Below, one piece after another: positions 1 to 5,068 of a DNA stretch of 5,068 bases. This stretch comes from Anaerolineaceae bacterium (GTDB taxonomy: Bacteria > Chloroflexota > Anaerolineae > Anaerolineales > Anaerolineaceae). Position numbers and translations under genes: made by a program. The first letter of the stretch is position 1, and every line of letters starts with the position of its first letter. The notes beneath the pieces are model-generated. The model ran no database searches. It was not told the origin of the DNA and saw only the letters and a list, made by a program, of their open reading frames with translations. The DNA lies in contig WOZB01000107.1 in assembly GCA_011620445.1 (NCBI GenBank), positions 1-5,068 on the forward strand, given 5' to 3'.

Positions 1-66
1 TGTGAACTCGCTGATTTTTCTTTTATGTGGGTCTGAGCCAAACAATTTGGAGATCTTTTTAAACAT
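1..66 (-). CDS. secA: SecA-like preprotein translocase ATPase, N-terminus only (partial)
   Basis: Only the first 22 codons are present; the gene runs off the left edge. The peptide begins MFKKISKLFGSDPHKRKI. A short amphipathic basic helix of the form M-F/L-K-K-x-x-K-L-F-G, followed by a charged N-K/H-R stretch, is typical of SecA, the cytosolic ATPase that drives proteins through SecYEG. The start is supported by a GAGG ribosome binding site four bases upstream (complement of 71-74) and by an extended -10 element at 112-120. It is transcribed divergently from the oxidoreductase gene. With so few residues the family call is a resemblance: that a gene starts here is fairly secure, that it is secA is moderately likely. 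No Walker motif or other catalytic part lies inside the window. Confidence 0.6.
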   Translation of the reverse strand, partial: MFKKISKLFGSDPHKRKISEFT

Positions 67-111
67 TTTTCCTCGTTGGCCGGTAAATTTGTCCCTCCCG
101 TGCCGCAAAAG

Positions 112-120
112 ATTATAGCA
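112..120 (-). promoter_or_regulatory. Extended -10 promoter element for the SecA-like gene
   Basis: Read on the minus strand, 120-112 gives TGC-TATAAT, a perfect -10 hexamer preceded by the TGn extension. No good -35 lies at 16-18 bases spacing (the sequence there is roughly GCTTTT), as expected for extended -10 promoters. Transcription would start near 105, leaving a leader of about 40 bases before the ATG at 66. Confidence 0.5.
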
Positions 121-208
121 TAGACGGTTTTTGGAAAAGCTCCCTGATGTAGACTTTTGAGAGCAGGCTGACCTTAGAAAAAATGCCGGATTCCGCCTGT
201 ACATCTCA

Positions 209-237
209 TTGATTTGGCATTCTATAAAGATTAGAAT
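209..237 (+). promoter_or_regulatory. Sigma70-type promoter of the FAD oxidoreductase gene
   Basis: TTGATT at 209-214 (4 of 6 to the -35 consensus) and TAGAAT at 232-237 (5 of 6 to the -10 consensus) are separated by exactly 17 bases. The predicted start is near 244, giving a leader of about 29 bases with the AGAGGAG site before the ATG at 273. A second -10-like hexamer, TATAAA at 223-228, sits inside the spacer but lacks a convincing -35. The inverted repeat at 216-240 covers the spacer and the -10. Confidence 0.5.
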
Positions 238-240
238 GCC
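216..240. promoter_or_regulatory. Operator-like perfect inverted repeat in the oxidoreductase promoter
   Basis: GGCATTCTA (216-224) and TAGAATGCC (232-240) are perfect reverse complements separated by the 7-base spacer TAAAGAT. The repeat starts just after the -35 hexamer and covers the -10 hexamer, where a dimeric repressor would block RNA polymerase. The symmetry is seen directly; the role as operator is inferred from position. I do not recognise the motif as the site of a named regulator. As RNA it would form a 9-bp hairpin, but it lies mostly upstream of the predicted transcription start and has no U-tract, so a terminator is unlikely. Confidence 0.55.
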
Positions 241-263
241 GTTAATTGCCACCCAACCTGAAT

Positions 264-270
264 AGAGGAG
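264..270 (+). promoter_or_regulatory. Ribosome binding site deciding the ATG at 273
   Basis: AGAGGAG lies two bases before the ATG at 273 (four if AGAGG is the pairing part). This is tight but much better than anything near the in-frame TTG at 246, which would add nine non-conserved residues before MSKATSK. The FAD-binding strand begins only about 12 residues after the chosen start, the usual distance. Confidence 0.6.
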
Positions 271-272
271 CT

Positions 273-1502
273 ATGTCCAAAGCCACAAGCAAAGCAGTCG
301 ATACTTACGTAATCATTGGCGGTGGGATTGCCGGGGTAAGCGCGGCTGAAGCCATCCGGGAAGTGGACAGTACCGGCAAGATTATTCTCATCTGCAATGA
401 ACCAGAATTACCTTACTACCGCATGAACCTTACCCGCTATCTTGCCGGTGATGTCAATGTATCTTCATTACCGCTGCATCCAGATGCCTGGTATCAAAAA
501 CATGCTGTTGAGTTGATGCTGAATACGAACGTGGATTCCATTGACCCAGCTTCCAAAGAAGTGCGCCTGGCAGGTAATGGCACTCTCAGTTACGACAAAC
601 TTATTCTTGCTAACGGCGCGCAACCCTTCATGCCCGGCTTCCCCGGAAAGGATCTGAAAGGCGTTTGGACCGTGCGCACGCTTAGGGACGCGGATAATAT
701 CCTGTATTGCTGCGTACCGCCCATCGAAGTTGTCTGCATCGGCGGCGGCTTACTGGGCTTGGAAAACGCCGGCGCGCTTGCCAAAAGAGGCGCAGATGTG
801 ACCGTGATTGAAACCTTTGATTGGCTGCTCCCTCGCCAACTGCCCAAGGTAGGCGGTAAACAACTTGAGAAACTGATTCTAAAGATGGGAATCAAGGTGG
901 TTACCGGCGGTAAAGTAAAGGAATTGCGCGGCAAAGACGCCGTCAGGGCGGTCGCGTTTGAAGATGACACTGAACTGCCTGCCGACCTTGTGCTTGTAAC
1001 TACTGGTGTCGTCTCTGACACCAAACTGGCTAAAGAGGCCGGCCTTAAAGTAAATAAGGGTGTGGTCGTAGACGAGCACATGCGCACTTCCGTACCAGAT
1101 ATCTTCGCCGCTGGCGATAACTCCGAATGCAATGGTAAATTGTACGGCCTTTGGATGCCTGCCAAAACCCAGGGCACAGTAGCCGGGCATAATGCCGCGG
1201 GCAAGGATGATGTTTTCCCTGAATTGCCGCCTTCAGCGAAACTGAAAGTGTTGGGAATTGACCTCTTCAGTGTCGGTCAAATTGCGCCTGTTGACCCAGA
1301 GGATGTGCTTATTTATGAAGCCAAAGGTGATGGTTTTACCGGTTTTGTCTTACGGGAAGGCAAACTGATCGGTGCCAGCCTTATGGGTGATGTGAGCCTG
1401 GCGGATGCGGCCAAACAAGCGGTAAATACAGGTAAGATGTTCAGCACCGAAAAAGGTGAACGCTTGACGGTTTCCGCTATCAATACAGCCTTACGCGCCT
1501 AA
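273..1502 (+). CDS. FAD-dependent NAD(P)H oxidoreductase, NirB N-terminal / rubredoxin-reductase type
   Basis: This 409-residue flavoprotein is expected in the cytosol, moving electrons from NAD(P)H through FAD to an acceptor the sequence does not reveal. In order it shows an FAD Rossmann motif GGGIAG (16-21), a substrate-side stretch LPYYRMNLTRYLAG (46-59) typical of the NirB/rubredoxin-reductase group, an ATG-like motif LILANGAQP (110-118), a second Rossmann motif GGGLLG (157-162) for NAD(P), and the second FAD motif VPDIFAAGDN (274-283). A C-terminal domain follows (about 320-409). Glu180 at the end of the second NAD strand suggests NADH preference. No CxxxxC redox pair follows the first Rossmann motif, so it is not a disulfide reductase. 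Nitrite reductase's C-terminal iron-sulfur/siroheme part is absent. AGAGGAG at 264-270 supports the ATG at 273; an in-frame TTG at 246 lacks such a site. All four Trp codons are TGG. Confidence 0.92.
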   Translation: MSKATSKAVDTYVIIGGGIAGVSAAEAIREVDSTGKIILICNEPELPYYRMNLTRYLAGDVNVSSLPLHPDAWYQKHAVELMLNTNVDSIDPASKEVRLAGNGTLSYDKLILANGAQPFMPGFPGKDLKGVWTVRTLRDADNILYCCVPPIEVVCIGGGLLGLENAGALAKRGADVTVIETFDWLLPRQLPKVGGKQLEKLILKMGIKVVTGGKVKELRGKDAVRAVAFEDDTELPADLVLVTTGVVSDTKLAKEAGLKVNKGVVVDEHMRTSVPDIFAAGDNSECNGKLYGLWMPAKTQGTVAGHNAAGKDDVFPELPPSAKLKVLGIDLFSVGQIAPVDPEDVLIYEAKGDGFTGFVLREGKLIGASLMGDVSLADAAKQAVNTGKMFSTEKGERLTVSAINTALRA

Positions 1503-1536
1503 ACCAGGTAAATTACAGTATTATCTTTTTCAACTA

Positions 1537-1564
1537 AAAGCCGGAGTAATTTACCTCCGGCTTT
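1537..1564. terminator. Bidirectional intrinsic terminator between convergent genes
   Basis: AAAGCCGGAG (1537-1546) and CTCCGGCTTT (1555-1564) form a perfect 10-bp stem with an 8-base loop. On the plus strand it is followed by CTTTTATTT, a good U-rich tract for ending the oxidoreductase transcript 35 bases after its stop. On the minus strand the tract after the stem is only TTTTAG, so termination of the SPFH gene from the other side is probably weaker. The loop is complementary to sequence at 1506-1516. Confidence 0.85.
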
Positions 1565-1583
1565 CTTTTATTTGATCGAAAGT

Positions 1584-2450
1584 TTAGTTTGTAGTGCCAT
1601 CATTCATGAATTTTGAAACATCAATCATGGTATTGGCGTCGCTCGTCATCACTTGCGGTAGAATGCCGTTCCATTTGGTCAGGAAGAGATAATTCAAATA
1701 TTCCTGAGTCAGAGCACCGGTGTCTTTTAGAGCTTTTTGGGCATCTGCCTGACCCTGTGCACGCGCAACCTCTGCCTGGGCATCAATCTCAGCCTGGAAT
1801 AGACGCTGCTTGGCGGTCTCAACTTGTTGTTGGGCAACCTGCTTTTGCTCGATGGCGGCCTGGTATTCCGGTGAGAAGTCAAAGTTGACAATGTTAAAGT
1901 TCTCAACAATGATGTGGTTTCTGGCCAGCTCGTCCTTGAGGGAATTTTCAGCCTGCAGCCGTACAATCTCGCGCCGGGTAATCAATTCCTCAGCCGAATA
2001 TTGCGCGGTGGTGGCTTTAAACGTGTTTTGCACAGCTGGGGCGATAATCACATTCGCATAATCCGGGCCTATATTCTGATAAACGGCAATCGCCTGGGTG
2101 CCATCCAGATGGTAGTTGATGGCAACCGATGACGTAGCTAATTGCAAATCTTTGGACATAGCTGTGGCTTCAACCTGATCCTTCTGGGTGCGTACGCTCA
2201 TTAGCACAATGCTTTCGGCGAAAGGAGCATGCACGCCCAAACCAGGGTAAGCCACTCGTTGGGCAGCACCCCAACGTGTAACCAAACCGACATAGCCCGC
2301 CGGTATCATGTGGATGGAGTTAGTCACCAAAATAACAACCACCAGGATGATGGCAAGTATTAACCAGATGCCTTTCTTGAAATTGGGCATTTTCATTCCC
2401 TTCATTGGATTCTTTCCCTTGTTGCTTTCTGTAAATTTTGTATCGTACAT
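1584..2450 (-). CDS. SPFH / prohibitin-family membrane protein
   Basis: This 288-residue protein has a basic cytoplasmic N-tail (1-27), one hydrophobic segment (about 28-43, WLILAIILVVVILVT), an SPFH domain (about 48-200) and an Ala/Gln/Glu-rich coiled coil (about 197-243). Prohibitin-like stretches include YANVIIAPAVQN (131-142), YSAEELITRREI (151-162) and DFSPEYQAAIEQKQVAQQQVE (from 191). Family members form large ring or cage oligomers at membranes and often modulate the FtsH protease or membrane microdomains; which applies here cannot be told. The length is typical of bacterial prohibitin homologues. GAGGTG four bases upstream (complement of 2455-2460) supports the first ATG. Met16 or Met21 are possible internal starts, Met21 also having AAGGGA in front. 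It stands alone, converging on the oxidoreductase and divergent from the MFS gene, with no nfeD or protease partner nearby. It ends in TAA. Confidence 0.9.
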   Translation of the reverse strand: MYDTKFTESNKGKNPMKGMKMPNFKKGIWLILAIILVVVILVTNSIHMIPAGYVGLVTRWGAAQRVAYPGLGVHAPFAESIVLMSVRTQKDQVEATAMSKDLQLATSSVAINYHLDGTQAIAVYQNIGPDYANVIIAPAVQNTFKATTAQYSAEELITRREIVRLQAENSLKDELARNHIIVENFNIVNFDFSPEYQAAIEQKQVAQQQVETAKQRLFQAEIDAQAEVARAQGQADAQKALKDTGALTQEYLNYLFLTKWNGILPQVMTSDANTMIDVSKFMNDGTTN

Positions 2451-2555
2451 GTTTCACCTCGTGTCATAATTATCCCGAACTTCCCATAAATATGCCATAG
2501 ATTCTCTACTGAACATTGTGAACCCGCATCTTTTCTTGATTCTGGAGTAAATACA

Positions 2556-2618
2556 ATGGGAAAGTCCCTGGAAAGACACGAGTTTTTTGTAGGCGGTCGC
2601 ACATCCAAGTACAATTAG
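2556..2618 (+). CDS. Possible 20-residue leader ORF ahead of the MFS gene
   Basis: The ORF reads MGKSLERHEFFVGGRTSKYN and stops with TAG. GGAG at 2544-2547 lies 8 bases before its ATG, a better ribosome binding site than the transporter has. It is in the same frame as the MFS ORF, separated by the stop, two codons and a second TAG at 2625-2627; its stop is 9 bases from the MFS ATG. The arrangement would suit a leader peptide whose translation delivers ribosomes to the weakly marked transporter start. No family is recognisable and chance ORFs of this size are common, so coding is plausible but unproven. Confidence 0.3.
   Translation: MGKSLERHEFFVGGRTSKYN
2587..2615 (+). promoter_or_regulatory. 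Candidate promoter immediately before the MFS start
   Basis: TACAAT at 2610-2615 matches the -10 consensus at 5 of 6 positions, and TTGTAG at 2587-2592 (3 of 6) lies 17 bases upstream. Transcription would begin near 2622, only about six bases before the ATG at 2628, giving an almost leaderless mRNA. This would explain the missing ribosome binding site but competes with the leader-ORF reading of the same bases. The -35 is poor. Confidence 0.25.
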
Positions 2619-2627
2619 TGCTTGTAG

Positions 2628-3863
2628 ATGTCCATGGAACAAGATTCTGAATTGATCCCCGAACTGGTTCTCGAAACCAATTTGCCCGTCACAGAGCAGG
2701 CTAAAGCTGCCGATCGCTTTGACCTAAAAGGCGTGAGCCTGATTTCCTTTGCCCACGGCCTGCACGACATCTATTCAAGCTGGCTGTCGGCTTTGCTGCC
2801 CGTGCTCATCGAGAAATTCACGCTCACCAACACCATGGCCGGCGCCCTCAGTATGGCGCTCACATTCCCTTCTGTTCTGCAACCCCTCATTGGTTACACG
2901 GCTGATCGAAAAAACTTGCGCTGGCTGATTGTGCTTGCTCCAGCCGTCACCGCCCTGGTGATGACCAACCTGGGTGTGATCCCATCATATGCACTGCTGT
3001 TTCCCCTTTTGCTCCTGGCAGGGCTTAGCGCAGCCGGCATCCATTCGGTTGGTCCCGGTGTGGTCAGTCACTTCTCCGGGAAAGCCATCGGCAAAGGCAT
3101 GAGTTTTTGGATGATCGGCGGCGAATTTGGCTACTCAGTCGGTCCACTGCTGGCCACCAGTATGGTCGCTTTGATTGGCTTTACCCGCATGCCCCTGCTG
3201 GTCATCGGTGGAATTCTGGTTTCTCTCTTCCTAGCCTATGCCACCCGAGATGTGGATACCCGCAGTGCCAGCAAAGAATTAAAGATTAACCGTCCAGCTT
3301 TCATGAGAAACCTGAAACATGTGATGTTTCCCATGGTCTTGCTGTTGATTACCCGCGCTCTGGCCGGTGTGATGCTGAGCACTTTTATGCCCACATTCCT
3401 AAGATCGCAAGGGGCCAGTCTTGGTTTTGCAGGCGCAGGGATGGCCATTGCTGGGGCGGCTGGGGCAGTCGGTTCCTATATTGCCGGCACTCTCAGCGAT
3501 AAGTTGGGGCACCGCAAGATTCTTTTCATTGGTATCATGATCACGCCTATCTTCATGCTGCTTTTTCTTAACACCCAGGGTTGGTTGAAGATACCGATGC
3601 TGATTCTCAGCGGGTTTTTCGGGCTTTCCTTGTTCCCAGTTATGATGTCTACGATTATGAAGTTCTTCCCGGAAGACCGCTCGTTCGCGAATGGCATCTT
3701 CATGTCACTGAACTTTATCATCCAATCCTTAGGTGCGATCGGGGCCGGACGCATTGCGGATTTAAGGGGTATGCCTTTTGCCTTCAGTGTGGCTGCCCTT
3801 ACCATGCCTCTGGGTCTGTTAGCCTTACTGCTGATGCCAAAAGGCTACAAAGTTCAGGAGTAG
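2628..3863 (+). CDS. MFS transporter, fosmidomycin-resistance (FSR)-like
   Basis: This 411-residue inner-membrane transporter has about twelve hydrophobic segments in two halves, the normal size for the major facilitator superfamily. The first helix region, ISFAHGLHDIYSSWLSALLP, and SVLQPLIGYTADRK (ending at 95) resemble the FSR group of proton-driven drug exporters, whose members carry H-x-x-x-D-x-Y in helix 1 and QPxIGxxxDR after helix 2. The motif-A loop occurs in both halves: GYTADRK (89-95) and GTLSDKLGHRK (287-297). The long loop between halves (about 205-225) is charged, as expected. Substrate is unknown; fosmidomycin is only the name of the best-known member. Codon 1 is placed at the first ATG because a TAG directly precedes it in frame; ATG at 2634 is also possible. 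No Shine-Dalgarno site precedes either. It ends in TAG, and no clear terminator hairpin follows before the tRNA promoter. Confidence 0.88.
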   Translation: MSMEQDSELIPELVLETNLPVTEQAKAADRFDLKGVSLISFAHGLHDIYSSWLSALLPVLIEKFTLTNTMAGALSMALTFPSVLQPLIGYTADRKNLRWLIVLAPAVTALVMTNLGVIPSYALLFPLLLLAGLSAAGIHSVGPGVVSHFSGKAIGKGMSFWMIGGEFGYSVGPLLATSMVALIGFTRMPLLVIGGILVSLFLAYATRDVDTRSASKELKINRPAFMRNLKHVMFPMVLLLITRALAGVMLSTFMPTFLRSQGASLGFAGAGMAIAGAAGAVGSYIAGTLSDKLGHRKILFIGIMITPIFMLLFLNTQGWLKIPMLILSGFFGLSLFPVMMSTIMKFFPEDRSFANGIFMSLNFIIQSLGAIGAGRIADLRGMPFAFSVAALTMPLGLLALLLMPKGYKVQE

Positions 3864-3936
3864 CGCCACCCTTTTCAACCTTCTCTCACAATTAAATCTA
3901 TTAGGCAATTGACTGGTCCCCGAAAATTAGTTTCGA

Positions 3937-3965
3937 TTGACACCCCTCGGGTAAATTGCTATAAT
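3937..3965 (+). promoter_or_regulatory. Consensus sigma70 promoter of tRNA-Val
   Basis: TTGACA at 3937-3942 and TATAAT at 3960-3965 both match consensus perfectly, with the optimal 17-base spacer. The predicted start is near 3972, about seven bases before the mature tRNA 5' end, so RNase P would remove only a very short leader. The strength fits a stable-RNA gene. Confidence 0.92.
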
Positions 3966-3978
3966 GACGTCCTGTTTT

Positions 3979-4053
<75 letters not shown>

Positions 4054-4108
4054 TTCACTATTAATACCGCTAAGTCTCCTCACAGATCCAAAAACAACAA
4101 TTATTCTT

Positions 4109-4681
4109 TTATTTCATCACTGTCGGCAGAAAGCTTGGATAGTCGTAATCCAAGCGCACGTTCGCAAGAATGATGTCAGAAGACCCATTTTGCGGAAAGT
4201 GCACCACCAGATAATAAGAGTACAACTGATTGTCGATTACGGGATCTGCGAAGGCCATAACGGATAAATAACGCAAAGCAAATTCGTTGCCGCCGGATTG
4301 CATTTTTGCCATCGGCGTTCCTTCTGCCAGTCTATCTCCGCGAAACAGATAAATCTGGTTTTTTTCCGGGGTGGAAAAGGCCCGGTAGTATACGGTCATT
4401 TTTGTGAGTGCCGCGCCATGCGGAAGTGTTAGCCCGGCAACCATATTGCATTCTTCGGTCGGGTTCATGTTGATAATTCCTGAGCAGTTGACACTCCAAA
4501 CATTAGCCGGCGAGTGAGGATGGAAATCAAAGGCGCTGACCATAATAGACTCAAGTCCCCCGGGCACAAGCCCTGTTCCTGTAAGCGTTCCGCCTGTAGT
4601 CTGTGCACCTTGAAACTTCTGCCTGTCATCCCCACCCACTTGCGCGGAAACGACCGCGTTTGCGGAGGAAAACACTAGCAT
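4109..4681 (-). CDS. Secreted hypothetical protein, mature part after an interrupting TGA
   Basis: I do not recognise the family. The open frame gives 190 residues, beginning MLVFSSANAVVSAQVGG. This looks like the second half of a signal peptide, with cleavage likely after ANA or VSA, followed by an apparently soluble domain. The mature part is rich in short beta-type stretches (ALTKMTVYYRAF, QIYLFRG, YSYYLVVHFP, IILANVRLDYDYP) and suggests an extracellular beta-sandwich; two Cys (NCSG...EECN) could form a disulfide. The ATG at 4681 has no ribosome binding site. The good one (GGGAGG) lies before an ATG at 4732, and the frame between them encodes the missing signal-peptide start but is broken by TGA at 4684-4682. 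The product could arise by reinitiation or readthrough, or the gene may be freshly inactivated or misread. It faces the tRNA gene and is divergent from the zinc-ribbon gene. It ends in TAA. Confidence 0.7.
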   Translation of the reverse strand: MLVFSSANAVVSAQVGGDDRQKFQGAQTTGGTLTGTGLVPGGLESIMVSAFDFHPHSPANVWSVNCSGIINMNPTEECNMVAGLTLPHGAALTKMTVYYRAFSTPEKNQIYLFRGDRLAEGTPMAKMQSGGNEFALRYLSVMAFADPVIDNQLYSYYLVVHFPQNGSSDIILANVRLDYDYPSFLPTVMK

Positions 4682-4732
4682 TCACAGGAGCAAAACGATC
4701 AGGATGGTTTGAAACTTGAACCTCGTTTTCAT
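4682..4732 (-). other. Interrupted signal-peptide start of the secreted protein gene
   Basis: From the ATG at 4732 the frame reads MKTRFKFQTILIVLLL and then TGA, followed directly by the ATG of the 190-codon frame. The 16 residues are a textbook basic n-region plus hydrophobic core, completed in the same frame by MLVFSSANA after the stop. GGGAGG lies five bases upstream. With the TGA read as an amino acid the whole gene would span 4109-4732 and encode 207 residues. Confidence 0.7.
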
Positions 4733-4737
4733 CACAA

Positions 4738-4743
4738 CCTCCC
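4738..4743 (-). promoter_or_regulatory. Strong ribosome binding site for the interrupted secreted-protein gene
   Basis: On the minus strand GGGAGG stands five bases (TTGTG) before the ATG at 4732. It marks that ATG as the original translation start, upstream of the in-frame TGA. A possible promoter further back, TTGTAA (4809-4804) and TTTAGT (4786-4781) with 17 bases between, is too weak to list separately. Confidence 0.75.
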
Positions 4744-4899
4744 AGATTTAATAATGTGAAATTGATAATTGGACACTTAAACTAAACATAAGAGAATAGC
4801 AGCTTACAACTATTAACAGCGCGACCATTTGGGGTGGTAATTCTTTGAGAAATTTATAAGAATGCAAAAGATACGAGTGCCCGATTCGTTTCCGGGAAG

Positions 4900-4905
4900 T
4901 ATAAT
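4900..4905 (+). promoter_or_regulatory. Candidate -10 element of the zinc-ribbon gene
   Basis: TATAAT is a perfect -10 hexamer about 39 bases before the ATG at 4939, in an AT-rich divergent region. No -35 resembling TTGACA is present at 16-18 bases spacing, so it may be weak or activator-dependent. Transcription would begin near 4912, leaving room for the GGGAGGG site at 4926-4932. Confidence 0.35.
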
Positions 4906-4938
4906 TTGATGAAATCATGTGGATTGGGAGGGTCACGC

Positions 4939-5068
4939 ATGTCCGATCAACTAATCAGTCTTCGGTGCCCATATTGCGGCAGCAATATGGAAATAGATGA
5001 AAAACGGAACTTGTTAGTATGCCCATCATGCGGTAGCGAACATTTCATAAAAGAAAATATTGGTTCGC
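4939..5068 (+). CDS. Zinc-ribbon protein, N-terminus only (partial)
   Basis: The first 43 codons are present and the gene continues past the right edge. The sequence starts MSDQLISLRCPYCGSNMEID and contains two CPxC knuckles, Cys10/Cys13 and Cys28/Cys31, with 14 residues between the pairs. This is the spacing of a small zinc ribbon that binds one zinc ion through four cysteines. Such ribbons commonly sit at the N-terminus of larger bacterial proteins of varied function, so the role cannot be told from this part. GGGAGGG at 4926-4932, six bases before the ATG, strongly supports the start. It is divergent from the secreted-protein gene. Confidence 0.85.
   Translation, partial: MSDQLISLRCPYCGSNMEIDEKRNLLVCPSCGSEHFIKENIGS

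Noticed and set aside
590..1204. A 204-codon open frame on the minus strand inside the oxidoreductase gene
   Set aside because: It is fully antisense to a gene with clear FAD and NAD motifs; its Ser/Pro/Thr-rich translation is typical of a shadow frame and shows no domain.
2402..2642. Two overlapping minus-strand frames (70 and 62 codons) across the SPFH-MFS intergenic region
   Set aside because: They overlap the starts of both real genes, have no recognisable domain, and their ends run into the SPFH ribosome binding site or coding start.
3921..3935. Small inverted repeat CGAAA-ATTAG-TTTCG downstream of the MFS gene as its terminator
   Set aside because: The stem is only five mostly A-T pairs and is not followed by a U-tract; it lies just before the tRNA -35 and is probably chance.
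4682..4684. Genetic-code change with TGA read as tryptophan
   Set aside because: All visible Trp codons in the recognised genes are TGG and no other in-frame TGA occurs in them, so a single TGA is better explained by a mutation, sequence error or local recoding.
4880..4898. Short symmetric sequence around TTCCGGGAA upstream of the zinc-ribbon gene
   Set aside because: The arms are only four bases; symmetry of this size is expected by chance.
4748..4936. A 62-codon minus-strand frame with a hydrophobic C-terminal part
   Set aside because: It begins with GTG without a ribosome binding site, covers the zinc-ribbon gene's own -10 and ribosome binding site, and lies in AT-rich divergent DNA where such frames arise by chance.

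Overview
This 5,068-base window is a stretch of ordinary bacterial chromosome with moderate GC. It holds six protein genes (two cut by the window edges), one tRNA gene and compact intergenic regions. No mobile element, integrase, CRISPR array or long repeat is visible. The gene style suggests an environmental bacterium, possibly of the Chloroflexota (Anaerolineae-like). Hints are a SecA-like N-terminus, a stand-alone NirB-type flavoprotein, an FSR-like MFS transporter, a short secreted beta-rich protein and a tRNA gene without encoded CCA. This placement is an inference from general resemblance, not a search result.

Layout. At the left edge, the first 22 codons of a minus-strand gene resemble the start of SecA. 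Its upstream region (67-272) is shared with a divergent plus-strand gene for a 409-residue FAD/NAD(P)-dependent oxidoreductase (273-1502). The oxidoreductase promoter carries a perfect 9+9 inverted repeat between and over its -35 and -10 elements, so it is probably repressor-controlled. This gene converges on a minus-strand SPFH/prohibitin-family membrane protein gene (1584-2450). A strong GC-rich hairpin between them can serve as a shared terminator. A second divergent region (2451-2627) separates the SPFH gene from a plus-strand MFS transporter (2628-3863). That region contains a 20-codon ORF with a Shine-Dalgarno-like site, in the same frame as the transporter and ending 9 bases before it.

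The right part holds a tRNA-Val(CAC) gene (3979-4053) behind a perfect consensus promoter. A minus-strand secreted-protein gene follows (4109-4732), whose signal peptide is interrupted by an in-frame TGA followed at once by ATG. The window ends with the start of a plus-strand zinc-ribbon protein (4939 onward).

The neighbours do not form one pathway. Almost every gene is its own transcription unit, with alternating strands. The most useful points for a second look are the TGA-interrupted signal peptide, the operator-like palindrome at 216-240, the small ORF before the MFS gene, and the overlapping inverted repeats at the shared terminator. I found no convincing evidence for a new multi-gene system.
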